Shown piece after piece: positions 53,897-61,999 of a DNA stretch of 64,000 nt. The first letter of the stretch is position 1. Each line of letters begins with the position of its first letter. The notes under the pieces are model-generated. The model did not search any database. It was not told where the DNA came from and saw only the letters and a program-made list of their open reading frames with translations. Both the position numbers and the translations under genes were made by a program. The DNA is from CBDCCT01 sp965214995 (lineage in GTDB: Bacteria > Deinococcota > Deinococci > Deinococcales > Trueperaceae), in assembly GCA_965214995.1 (NCBI GenBank), contig CBDCCT010000002.1, positions 4,898,001 to 4,962,000 on the forward strand, read 5' to 3'.

Positions 53897-54895
53897 ATGG
53901 GAGGCGAAGACATAAGCGGGTGGTGGGTGCTGTTTGTCGTCGTGGGCTTGGCGTGTCTGACGATCGTGATGGTCATCCGTGCTATCCCTATGCTGTTCCG
54001 CCTCGTCATGCGTTCGCTTCGCGCCGCTTTGCACTCAGTGGTCAAAGGTTTCACGTCTTTGTTTCGCCCCCGACCACGCCGAAACCGGGGTACTTGGAAC
54101 TCGGTAGTTCTTCCGGAGGAGACAAAGGAGGAACTGCAGATCATCCAGCGCATCCTCCGCGACCCTAAAAGTTACAAACGGTGTTGGGGGCAGGAGCCGC
54201 CTCTGGGGATGCTCTTGCACGGCCCGGCCGGGACCGGGAAGACCCTGATCGCGCGCACCTTGGCTCGAGGAGCGGGCTATCATTTCCTAAACGTCGCCAC
54301 CTCGGACGTCAAAGACAAATACCTGGGTGAAAGCGAGCGCAGACTCTCTGAACTCTACCGCCGAGCCAAAGCTGCCGCGCCCTGCATCGTTTTCTTCGAC
54401 GAGTTAGAGGCCATCGCCGCGCAGCGCTCGGAGATCGGGAATGACTCGGGAGGTGCAGGACGGTCTCAGAACAGCGTGACCAATCAGCTCCTGCAGGAGA
54501 TCGACGGTCTCACCAGGAGCAGAGGGAAGGTCTTCACTGTCGGCGCGACCAATCACTTAGGTTTGCTTGATGAGGCATTGCTTTCGAGACTCTCTTACCA
54601 GGTTCATGTTGGCTTGTCAGACGAAGAGGCCAGACGTCAGCTTTTTCGCATCTACACGCATCCTTACAAGTCTCGGCTTAACCTTTCTATAGTTGATTTA
54701 GCAGAAGCCAGTGACGGCATGTCAGGTCGAGATATCGAGACGGTGTGCGGCGTGGCGGCGATGCTGGCTCATGGTAGGGCCAAAGACAGGGTTGGGCATG
54801 AGGAGTTCGCACGGGCGTTTGGACGGCTCGGCCGGGCTCTACCGCCCTCTTTCGTTGTTGCACAGGTAGAGGTTTCTGGCTTACTAAAAAACTGA
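53897..54895 (+). CDS. Membrane-anchored AAA+ ATPase without protease domain
   Basis: This 332-residue protein has one N-terminal membrane segment (about 8-32) and a basic juxtamembrane stretch. An FtsH/proteasome-type AAA+ module follows: Walker A HGPAGTGKTLIARTLA (about 110), Walker B PCIVFFDELEAIAAQRSE, and VGATNHLGLLDEALLSRL in the SRH region, where the usual R-x-x-R/GRFD arginine pattern is altered. The C-terminal lid is GMSGRDIETVCGVAAML. It ends without the zinc protease (HExxH) domain of FtsH. It may be a remodelling ATPase for the transfer apparatus. Confidence 0.88.
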   Translation: MGGEDISGWWVLFVVVGLACLTIVMVIRAIPMLFRLVMRSLRAALHSVVKGFTSLFRPRPRRNRGTWNSVVLPEETKEELQIIQRILRDPKSYKRCWGQEPPLGMLLHGPAGTGKTLIARTLARGAGYHFLNVATSDVKDKYLGESERRLSELYRRAKAAAPCIVFFDELEAIAAQRSEIGNDSGGAGRSQNSVTNQLLQEIDGLTRSRGKVFTVGATNHLGLLDEALLSRLSYQVHVGLSDEEARRQLFRIYTHPYKSRLNLSIVDLAEASDGMSGRDIETVCGVAAMLAHGRAKDRVGHEEFARAFGRLGRALPPSFVVAQVEVSGLLKN

Positions 54896-54916
54896 GCACG
54901 CTCTCTTGTGCCTGCC

Positions 54917-54922
54917 TATACT
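54917..54922 (+). promoter_or_regulatory. -10 box for a leaderless transcript (virB10-like gene)
   Basis: TATACT ends seven bases before ATG 54930 with no ribosome-binding site between. Confidence 0.4.
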
Positions 54923-54929
54923 CATCCCC

Positions 54930-56045
54930 ATGAGTATCGTGACCTTAGACCCCGAGGTAAGGCAGAAGCTCGAGCACACCTTGAACGCCAAAATTCCTGG
55001 ACCGAACGACGAAGCCTTCGAGGGGTTCGCCCAAAGCCTGCGCCTCGCCCACCCCGAGTTGCACCGCGAACTTTTGCAGGGCGTCAGGGTAGCAGCCAAG
55101 ATGCCGATCGAGAACGCGGTCAAGCGAGCTGCCTGGCGCAGCCAGTTGCGCGAGACCTTAAACCGTCTGCTCTACCAAAAGCAGTGGCCCGACGACCTGG
55201 TGCTCAACAAGAAGCGGGTGATGTTCGCCGGGCTCGGCTCGCTGATGCTGCTCCTGCCGGTCGCCTTTCTTCTCAGCGGCAACCTGATCGGTTCCGTGGA
55301 CGAAGCTGACGCCGCCACGCCTCAGCCAAACGAAGAGGTTATCGCCGTCACCCAAACCGCCCAACCGTCTGAACAGGTTGAAGCCGCCGTTCCAGGACGT
55401 TCAAGCTTTAACGACGGACCCTCAAGTGAACTGGTTACGTCACAAAGCGAAGTTAAAGCGAGCAATACCCGCACGCCTGTCCCGCCCGAGCGCTTATCCC
55501 AAACGACCACGTCCTCGAGCCCGTCCTTCACACCTTTTCCGACCGCGACCCCGCCGCAGCCTGCGCCGACGCAAATTCCCTCGTCATTCCCGAGCCAAAG
55601 CCCGGAGCCCGCACTCCCCACGCAACTCATAGTCGCCACCTCACCCCCCAAACCGGAGTCGGTAACGGTCTGGCGGGATGGGACTGCCGGTACAGTGCCC
55701 AGTAACGCTGGTTTTCCCAGTGCTTCGCCGTCTCCGCCAGGTTCCGGGGCTATGAGGACTCAACCCCCTACGGTCTTTGCTAGGCAAGTAGAGCAGCCTC
55801 CAGCCCTAACGGCGTATACGAGCGGTGGCACTACACCCGAGACCGCTTCGCCGATGAGCATGACGCCTTCTAACTCGGAGGGACAGACGTCTGAGGGCGG
55901 CGGGGCTACGCGAAGGGGTGACGGCTCGAGCCAGCAAACAGACAAACAGAAAGGTCAAGCCTCACCGTCTATGCACAGAACGGTAGCGCTGAATCGTCGT
56001 CATCCGCTTCGCCGGACGTATTTAGCCAAAACCAACCCGGTGTGA
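54930..56045 (+). CDS. VirB10-like protein, N-terminal part (frameshifted)
   Basis: This 371-residue frame begins at ATG 54930. It has a cytoplasmic N-terminal region, a single membrane segment (about 92-112, KRVMFAGLGSLMLLLPVAFL), and a long Pro/Ser/Thr periplasmic linker, the layout of VirB10/TrbI. The last 20 codons turn basic (NRRHPLRRTYLAK), unlike the linker. Reading the -1 frame from about 55925 onward instead gives VYAQNGSAESSSSASPDVF and leads straight into the beta-barrel domain in the next frame. One missing base in this stretch is the simplest explanation. Confidence 0.75.
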   Translation: MSIVTLDPEVRQKLEHTLNAKIPGPNDEAFEGFAQSLRLAHPELHRELLQGVRVAAKMPIENAVKRAAWRSQLRETLNRLLYQKQWPDDLVLNKKRVMFAGLGSLMLLLPVAFLLSGNLIGSVDEADAATPQPNEEVIAVTQTAQPSEQVEAAVPGRSSFNDGPSSELVTSQSEVKASNTRTPVPPERLSQTTTSSSPSFTPFPTATPPQPAPTQIPSSFPSQSPEPALPTQLIVATSPPKPESVTVWRDGTAGTVPSNAGFPSASPSPPGSGAMRTQPPTVFARQVEQPPALTAYTSGGTTPETASPMSMTPSNSEGQTSEGGGATRRGDGSSQQTDKQKGQASPSMHRTVALNRRHPLRRTYLAKTNPV

Positions 56046-56704
56046 TCGAAAACGCCTCAGCACCACCTATTGATGCGGTTTCAGATGACGCCGAAAGTCA
56101 GCCACCCGTGGAGGCGGCAGGCACATCCCAGACGGGAGAAACCGAACCTCAACTTGACACCTTCCTTCGACCAGGCGACCGCGTCCCGGCGACGCTAGCA
56201 ACGGGCGTTGTTATCACCGATAATGCTTCAGTTCCTGTTATCGCCGAGAGCGAGGGCGGCTGGTGTGGTGCGAGCTCATGTCCTGAAATCACCTGGGTTG
56301 GCGAAGCGACGCTATCAGCAAGCAACCGCGTCGAGATAAGCTTCACACAGGCAGTCATTGGCGGTGAAGAAAGGAGCGTGTCAGGGCTCGCGCTGAGCAG
56401 CGACACGCTCCCAGGGTTGCCCGCTGAGCTAAGAGACATGTCTCCGACCGCGGCGCAAGTCTTGTTCCAGAGCGCGGTCGGCGGCGTGAGCGATTACGTC
56501 AACGCCCTCGCCGACCAGAAGCGAGTTGTGTTTCAGGGTAACAACGTCATCCAGGAGGGACAAGTACCCAGCATCGAGTCTTTTATTCTCGGGCGCGTCG
56601 CCGGTCTCCTAGCCCCGCCAGAAACACGGACGGCGGAGGTTCGCGTCGCCTCTATACCCGCCGGAACGCCTTTGACGGTACTCTACGGTGTTGGCAGCAA
56701 CTGA
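56042..56704 (+). CDS. VirB10-like protein, C-terminal domain (frameshifted)
   Basis: This 220-residue frame overlaps the previous stop as GTGA. It holds the VirB10/TrbI outer-membrane-core domain: FLRPGDRVPATLATGVVITD, then VPVIAESE and WVGEATLSASNRVEISFTQ. The frame continues upstream of the GTG without a stop to 55922, coding a natural linker sequence, so this is not an independent gene. Restored, the protein would be about 590 residues. It spans inner and outer membranes in the secretion channel. Confidence 0.75.
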   Translation: MIENASAPPIDAVSDDAESQPPVEAAGTSQTGETEPQLDTFLRPGDRVPATLATGVVITDNASVPVIAESEGGWCGASSCPEITWVGEATLSASNRVEISFTQAVIGGEERSVSGLALSSDTLPGLPAELRDMSPTAAQVLFQSAVGGVSDYVNALADQKRVVFQGNNVIQEGQVPSIESFILGRVAGLLAPPETRTAEVRVASIPAGTPLTVLYGVGSN

Positions 56705-57221
56705 GGCATTACGCCTTGACCTCGAGACCGATCAAGTTCTGAGTTTCGGCCAGGTAGCGCGACACCACGGCCTGGCACTGTCCGGGTTACCGAACGACGT
56801 TTTTGTCTTTGACGCGTTTCTGGCCCCGACCCACCACAGCATGGCTTATCAGCGTTTCCAATTTGTGACGCTCGAGCGTAAAGTGGCGCGGTTCCCTGCT
56901 GCTTCACTGCGCCACCTCGCCGGGGTAGCCGAGATGCGACGGTTAATCGGTGCTTCCAGAGAGCAGTGGTGCTCCGAGGCGAGCAAGCGTTTCACCTCCG
57001 AAATGCCAGACGCAGTCTGGGCCAGCCCACGAGGTAACGTCGCCGTTGAGTACGACGCGGGTTCCTATAGCCCTAACAAGATTGAGAGCAAGGCGCTCGC
57101 CTTTAAGAATTATAAAGGGCAGGTTTGGGGCAGCCCGAGCCGACGCCGCGTCGCTCATCTCACGACACTCCTTCAGAACGTCAACGAGTTTACGCCTCCC
57201 ATTTTTGCGCCCTGGCATTAA
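56688..57221 (+). CDS. Replication-relaxation-like / restriction-fold protein
   Basis: This 177-residue protein starts at GTG 56688. The C-terminal half PDAVWASPRGNVAVEYDAGS followed by KALAFKNYKG matches the replication-relaxation family pattern and a PD-(D/E)xK-like order (PD, then E-x-D, then K). Such proteins are found on plasmids and integrative elements of Gram-positive and Deinococcus-Thermus bacteria, where they act in replication initiation or transfer. The 279 bases after it, to 57500, hold no clear gene. Confidence 0.6.
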   Translation: MLAATEALRLDLETDQVLSFGQVARHHGLALSGLPNDVFVFDAFLAPTHHSMAYQRFQFVTLERKVARFPAASLRHLAGVAEMRRLIGASREQWCSEASKRFTSEMPDAVWASPRGNVAVEYDAGSYSPNKIESKALAFKNYKGQVWGSPSRRRVAHLTTLLQNVNEFTPPIFAPWH

Positions 57222-57500
57222 CGTTGAAGAAATGCGTTCGAGAACCGAGAGTTCAGTCTTGTAAGAACTCGCGTCTATCGCCAAACGGCTCTGCCGGTCT
57301 CAATCTGTGGGTGTGTAACGCTTTCTACTCATCCGACCGCCTTCGCCGCGAGACGCCGCACGGTTTTTGCTGTCGCCTACACACGACATCGAGCCTCGGT
57401 GGAGCCCCAAAAAGCCGAGTGGCACTTGGGCGCGGCTTGCTACCTTCGCCTTTGTACTGCGCTCACTAAAGCGCATACCGACGAGGAGAGGTGCGGCAAG

Positions 57501-57874
57501 GTGAAAAAACCAGAAGACCAAACACAATCCGAAGTGGCAGAGCAAACGAGCGACGCTTATCAGGCGGAGAGGCGAACTAATCTCAACAAACTTCTAGCGA
57601 CGCTCCTTCCGTTCTAGCCCTGCTCCCGAGCGTTGCATTCGCGGCCCTCAGCAGCGTCACCACCTTCGTCTGCGGTGTCGGTAACTCACTCACCGGCCCC
57701 TTGGGCTTGGCTATAGGTTTCGTCGTCTTGGCGGGCGGCGGCATCGCCTTGGCTATCGGCGGGCGGCGCGCCCTGGGGACGGTCCTCTGGGCGACCATCG
57801 GCATCATCGTCACCTTGAGCGCCGGGGCACTCGTCACCTCGCTCTTCGGCAGCTCGGCCTGCGGTGGCGCGTGA
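57501..57874 (+). pseudogene. VirB2/TrbC-like pilin with a frameshift in the signal peptide
   Basis: From GTG 57501 the frame runs to LNKLLATLLPF and a stop at 57615. The -1 frame carries on with VLALLPSVAFA, then ALSSVTTFVCGVGN and two membrane segments (LAIGFVVLAGGGIALAIGG and ATIGIIVTLSAGALVTSLF). Joined, these make a signal peptide with an AFA-A cleavage site and a short VirB2-type prepilin. The second frame has no ATG, GTG or TTG start before the mature region. One missing base near 57611, or recoding, is implied. It overlaps the VirB3-like gene by four bases. Confidence 0.7.
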
Positions 57875-58254
57875 GACACCGCGTCTACAGGCTACACAGC
57901 AAGGTGAGCCTGATGGGGCTCGAGCTGACCGACTGGTTCGTTATCTTGCTGAGCTGGCTCGTCTGCAAACAGTTCTTCAGCAGCTTTCTCGGTGTCCGTA
58001 TCAGTTTGTTGACCGCCATCATCGCTACCTTCCTCGTGTTCAAAGTCTGGCAACGAATTAAGGACCATGTGCCTGACAAATACGCCTCCCACCTCGCGGG
58101 CTGGCTCAGCGAGGCTGACATCTACTGTGTAGGGCCTGATACCAAGAACGTGCCGCTGGTCGTCCATCCCGAGGCATTTACAAACGTTCAAAGCCCTACT
58201 TTGTCCACCCCTAATAAAGAGGTGTCTCGTGGCGTTGCCATTTCAGACGGATGA
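57871..58254 (+). CDS. VirB3-like membrane protein
   Basis: This 127-residue protein starts at GTG 57871, overlapping the pilin stop. It has an N-terminal RHRVYRLHSKVSLMGLELTD, two close hydrophobic segments (WFVILLSWLVCKQFFSSFL and LLTAIIATFLVFKVW), and a soluble tail. Size, topology and position between a VirB2-like pilin and a VirB4-like gene fit VirB3/PrgI, an inner-membrane part of the secretion channel. Confidence 0.7.
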   Translation: MRHRVYRLHSKVSLMGLELTDWFVILLSWLVCKQFFSSFLGVRISLLTAIIATFLVFKVWQRIKDHVPDKYASHLAGWLSEADIYCVGPDTKNVPLVVHPEAFTNVQSPTLSTPNKEVSRGVAISDG

Positions 58255-58579
58255 GGCACCTTTCGTTAACGAACTTCCCTACTGGGACCTTCAAGACGGG
58301 GTGGTGGTTCTGGACGATGGGACGCTCGAGGTGGGCGTCGAGGTCCGGCTGCCTAGCACGACGCTCAGTCACCTATCCGACGTAGAAGCGCTTCACGCCA
58401 CCATCCTGGCGGTGCTGGGTAGCGTCATCCCGCAGGGGGAGCGCCTGCGCCTCTATATCGAAGCGGCACCGATGTCTTACGAAACTCTGCAACGCTACGG
58501 GCAGGGCTTAACGAGTGAGCATCCTTCCGCCGCTGCGCTGACCGAAGCAAAACTAGTGGGTCATCCGGCACGGTTGTAG
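58229..58579 (+). pseudogene. VirB4/TraC-like ATPase, N-terminal stub cut by an IS
   Basis: Starting at GTG 58229 inside the VirB3-like gene, about 109 codons of native sequence read FVNELPYWDLQDGVVVLDDG and later HATILAVLGSVIPQGERLRL, the N-terminal domain of VirB4/TraC-type ATPases. The IS630 element begins at 58556, and the last eight codons are IS sequence. The ATPase domain is absent. Beyond the IS, the same frame runs 60 more codons without VirB4 features, so flanking DNA was also lost. Conjugation from this island is therefore probably dead. Confidence 0.75.
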
Positions 58580-59971
58580 CCAATGGAAGCTACGGGTGCT
58601 AAACTGAGCGCGGTAGAAACAAAGAGAAGCTAAGGAGCCCGCATGGCGCGTCGTCAGAAAGACCCCTTACGCCCCTTGAGCCTAGAAGAACGTCAGAGCC
58701 TGGAACAGCTCAGTCGCTCCCTGCGCGAGCCCGCGGTCAAAGTGGCTCGTGCCAAAGCTTTATTGGGGGTAGCTGAGGGGAAGAGCTACAGCGAGGCGGC
58801 ACGCTTAGTAGGACGTAAATCGGGCGACGCGGTGGCAAACCTGGTGAGCCGCTTCAATGAGGAGGGGTTAGCCGCGGTGACGCCTCGACACGGGGGCGGG
58901 CCGGAGCTGCGCTATGACGCTCCCGCCCGGCAGATGATTTTGGAAACGTGGCAGCGTCAGCCTAATTGCGAAGAGGATGGGGCGGCTACCTGGTCATTAA
59001 GCACTTTACGTGACGCGTTGCATAAGCAGGGGTTGAAGGTGGGACGAACAACACTTCATCAGGTGTTACGTGAGGCGGGCCTGAGTTGGCAGCGGAGCCG
59101 GAGCTGGTGTGAGACGGGTGTGGTGTTGCGCAAACGTAAGGCTGGAGTGGTCAAGGTTCAGGACGGAGACGCCGAGGCGAAAAAAAGTTGATCGAACAAG
59201 CTTACCTGACGGCTGAGAAGCTAGGCTTGGCGTTGTGGTGCGAGGACGAGGCCGGTCCCTACCAGACTACGCCTCAGCCAGGCGAGAGTTGGCAAGTTCA
59301 AGCTCAAGCGGCACGCCAAGCTCATGAATACCTGCGCAACGGAACGGCCAAACTACTGACGCTCTTCCACCCTAAGACCGGCGAGGTTCGCGTCAAGGGC
59401 GTAACCAGCACCAAGAACCAAGGTTCTGCACCCCTGGCTTCAAGAAGAACTGACGCGCATCCTGGCCGCCTTGCCTCCGGCAGTAAGACTTACTGCCGAG
59501 CTCAACCGAGCGCTGTGGGAGGTGTGGCAACAGGGTCTAACGGTAAAGTTCGGTCTGCTTAAAGATTTACCTCCCCTGAGAATGCTCCTGGTTCTGGACA
59601 ATCTTGCCGGTCACAAATCCGCTGACTTAGTCTGCTGGCTCATGGAGCATGGCGTTATGCCTATCTACACTCCCGTCGGCGGCAGTTGGCTCAACATGGC
59701 CGAGTCCATCCAACGTATCCTCACCCGGCGCGCGCTGGCCGGACAGCACCCCAAGACGCCACAAGACATCATCTCCTGGCTTGAAGCCACGGCCCGCCAC
59801 TGGAACCAGCAGCCCACTCCCTTTGTCTGGGGCGGCAAGCGCAAAGCCCGGCGGGACAGGGCCAGAGCGCGCCGCCACCGCTTAGGAGGTTCAGGTGCCT
59901 GCAGCTTGCGTCCTATTTCTACTGTCGAAGTGCCGCAGCACCAAAGGCTATGCGCGTGGCGGATGACCCAC
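58556..59971 (+). mobile_element. IS630-family insertion sequence
   Basis: A 1416-base element is bounded by imperfect terminal inverted repeats of about 26 bases: GTGGGTCATCCGGCACG at the left, and GTGGGTCATCCGCCACG read inward from the right. It is flanked by TA on both sides (58554-58555 and 59972-59973), the target duplication of this family. It contains a two-frame transposase. I see no CTCGAG inside it, in contrast to the host DNA, so it is likely a recent arrival. Confidence 0.88.
58643..59191 (+). CDS. IS630-family transposase, N-terminal frame (HTH)
   Basis: This 182-residue frame has helix-turn-helix DNA-binding units: VAEGKSYSEAARLVGRKSGD and STLRDALHKQGLKVGRTTL. It ends at a run of seven A (59180-59186) followed by GTTGA; a -1 slip there enters the catalytic frame. 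Two-frame transposases with A-rich slip sites are known in the IS630 group, so this shift may be programmed. Confidence 0.85.
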   Translation: MARRQKDPLRPLSLEERQSLEQLSRSLREPAVKVARAKALLGVAEGKSYSEAARLVGRKSGDAVANLVSRFNEEGLAAVTPRHGGGPELRYDAPARQMILETWQRQPNCEEDGAATWSLSTLRDALHKQGLKVGRTTLHQVLREAGLSWQRSRSWCETGVVLRKRKAGVVKVQDGDAEAKKS

Positions 59972-59974
59972 TAG
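59188..59974 (+). pseudogene. IS630-family transposase, catalytic part (frameshifted)
   Basis: The DDE catalytic domain is spread over two frames. The first carries Asp in LALWCEDEAGPYQ and runs to about 59415. One extra base near 59413-59425 then shifts the natural reading to the frame with KVLHPWLQEELTRILAAL, Asp in LLVLDNLAGHKSADL and Glu in GSWLNMAESIQRILTRRAL. All three acidic residues are present, but the second shift is not at a slip site, so this copy is probably inactive. The stop TAG is built from the TA target duplication and the next host base. Confidence 0.8.
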
Positions 59975-60312
59975 TTCCAACACCGTGCCAAACAGTATTT
60001 CCACCGCGACACGTATACGAGACTTCGCCCCAGGAAACCTGTTCGTTAGCTGAGACTTCAAGCAATAAAGATGTTGAACGGAACTTTTCACGTGCTGTCC
60101 ACACGTTTGAGCGCGACAAGAAAAATGGTTTTGTTAGACCACTGGGCATCTAGCGGGCCTCAGCACGCTAAAATTATGTGAAGAGGCTCCTTCTTTTGCT
60201 AGACAATCAAACTTTGATTAAGCAGAGGTGACCTGCTTGTTGTGACAGGCCGACGTTACCTTAGTTTTTGAATAAAAACCGAGGTTTGTCTAAAAAGAGA
60301 AGGGGCTAACCG

Positions 60313-61463
60313 ATGGCGAAGCGTTCTCACGGCGAGGGAACAGTGCGCAAACGCACCCTCAAGCGGGATGACGGCACGTCTTATGTTCGTTACTTCGCGG
60401 TCATCACCAATGGCAACCAAACCGATGGCAGTCAGAAGCGTTTGGAGGGTCCGTGGCGTAAAACCAGACCCGAGGCGAACCGCGACCGTATCGAGCTACT
60501 CAAACAGCTCGAGCAAGGGATGCTAAACCGGGCCGGTGACAGCTGCTTAAGCGACTACCTCGACTACTGGCTCGAGCAGCGCCAGCACGACCTGCGCCCG
60601 AGGTCTATGCAAGCCTACCGGGGTGACAGCAAAAACCACGTCAAACCCTATTTGGGGAACATCAAGCTGAACAAGCTTACGCCGCTACACGTTCAGTCGT
60701 GGCAAACAGAGCTATTAAAGAACAACAGTGCGTACGTGACGCGGAAAGCGCGAGCTTGCCTTAGCGCGGCGCTCACTCAGGCGGTGCAGTGGCAGGTGAT
60801 TCCGGTCAACCCCGTGGACGCGGTGGCAGCCGTGCGGATGCCGGACAACGACATTCAGGTGTGGAACCTTGTGAGGTGCGGATGTTTCTTGCTGAAGCGC
60901 AGGCGCATAGGTTCTACGCCACTTACTTTCTCACGCTTAGCTTGGGGTTGCGACTTGGGGAGGTGCGCGGCCTTCAATGGAGTGACATCAACGGAAACAC
61001 GCTGCATGTCCAGCGTACGCTCTCAGGTGACAAAGCGGTTCCGAAATTCGGCCCGCCAAAAACGAGGAAGGGTGACAGGCTCCTTCCAATTCCACCGGAC
61101 GTTCTCAGCGTTCTAAACGACCATCGACAAGTTCAAGAAGCGACTCGAGCCGAAGCCAGGAAAGGCTGGCAAGACTACGACCTCGTCTTCACCACGGGTC
61201 GGGGCACGCCTCCTTCGAGAGCTCGGCTGGTCGAGCCGTTCGAAAAGCTCTCGCTCAAAGCGGACGTTTCAGGAATCCGTTTTCACGACTTGCGCCACAC
61301 CGCCGCGTCGCTATGGATCGCCAGCGGTATGGACGTCGCCACGGTCTCGGCAAGATTAGGGCACTCCGATATCAACACCACCTTGCGCATCTACGCGCAC
61401 GCGTTTAGGAGTCGACTCGAGCAGAGCAGCCGGACGATGGAGGAGTTGCTCAGTTCCCTTTAG
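60313..61463 (+). pseudogene. Second tyrosine integrase, frameshifted
   Basis: The 5' frame gives MAKRSHGEGTVRKRTLKRDD and a core-binding domain to about residue 185 (NDIQVW). After a loss of one base near 60868-60873 the other frame continues EVRMFLAEAQAHRFYATY with the full catalytic set: Arg in LSLGLRLGEVRGLQW, HxxR in IRFHDLRHTAASLW, His and Tyr in LGHSDINTTLRIYAHA. Its N-terminal arm resembles that of the intact integrase at 44756, but the catalytic domains differ. Its 3' end faces an inverted copy of the tRNA att core, as the intact one faces the tRNA. Confidence 0.85.
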
Positions 61464-61493
61464 TAGGAAGTTTAGTAGGGAACGCCCTCAATG

Positions 61494-61546
61494 AGAATCC
61501 CGGAGCTAGTTTAAGCTCCGGGATTCTGCTGTCTAGGACAGCTTTT
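61494..61546 (+). terminator. Double hairpin terminator after the second integrase
   Basis: AGAATCCCGGAGCT (61494-61507) pairs perfectly with AGCTCCGGGATTCT (61514-61527) around a 6-base loop. Directly after it GCTGTC-TAG-GACAGC (61528-61542) is followed by TTTT. The pair should stop the integrase transcript before the att copy. Confidence 0.75.
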
Positions 61547-61550
61547 CTTG

Positions 61551-61596
61551 TGGTGCGCCCGAGAAGATTCGAACTCCTGGCCTTCTGATCCGTAGT
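61551..61596 (-). other. Inverted copy of the tRNA-Arg att core
   Basis: This is the exact reverse complement of 44658-44703, the 3' half of tRNA-Arg including the CCA end. The 5' half of the tRNA is absent, so no working tRNA is encoded. For a simple insertion a direct repeat is expected; here it is inverted. Confidence 0.85.
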
Positions 61597-61999
61597 TACT
61601 CGCAAGCTAGGTTCGGGTTTAGTAAACGCTCTCAATGTTGCGTCTATAAAGCAGGTTTTGTCCATACGCTATCTGTAGTCTCAACAAGTTCGCCAAGCTT
61701 GTGGGGGGAATGCGGGGGGAAACCAATCACATGTATGGCTTATGCGACTGTAGGCCCGGTTTGTCGCACAAGCACCTACGCCATTTTCTGCACGGCCTTG
61801 GGAACAGGCATATCTTTTTAGTCTCAGATGTGCTGGCTGGAGCTTATCGTCAGTTTCTTCGCCGGTCTTTCGTTCAACCCTCCGGGTAGGCGGCTGTGAC
61901 TGCTCGCACCTCCGGCTCCTAAGTCCCGCCCGTTGGAGTAGAATCATCTGACAAGCTTTGAGATGAGGCTGATAAAGCGTGAGCGGGGATTGGTGACTG
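61597..61999. other. Right flank of the island without a recognisable gene
   Basis: No reading frame shows family features. GTTTAGTAAACGCTCTCAATG at 61617-61637 is a near copy of 61470-61493 at the end of the second integrase, so the att copy and the terminators lie between imperfect direct repeats. A G-rich run near 61700 resembles the coding end of the intact integrase and may be the tail of a lost integrase gene. Confidence 0.5.

Noticed and set aside
55920..55975. Programmed -1 frameshift in the VirB10-like gene
   Set aside because: No X-XXY-YYZ heptamer lies in the correct frame, so a lost base is the simpler reading.
61551..61596. A second tRNA-Arg gene on the minus strand
   Set aside because: Only the 3' half from the anticodon loop is present; the acceptor 5' strand and the D-arm are missing, so it is an att copy.
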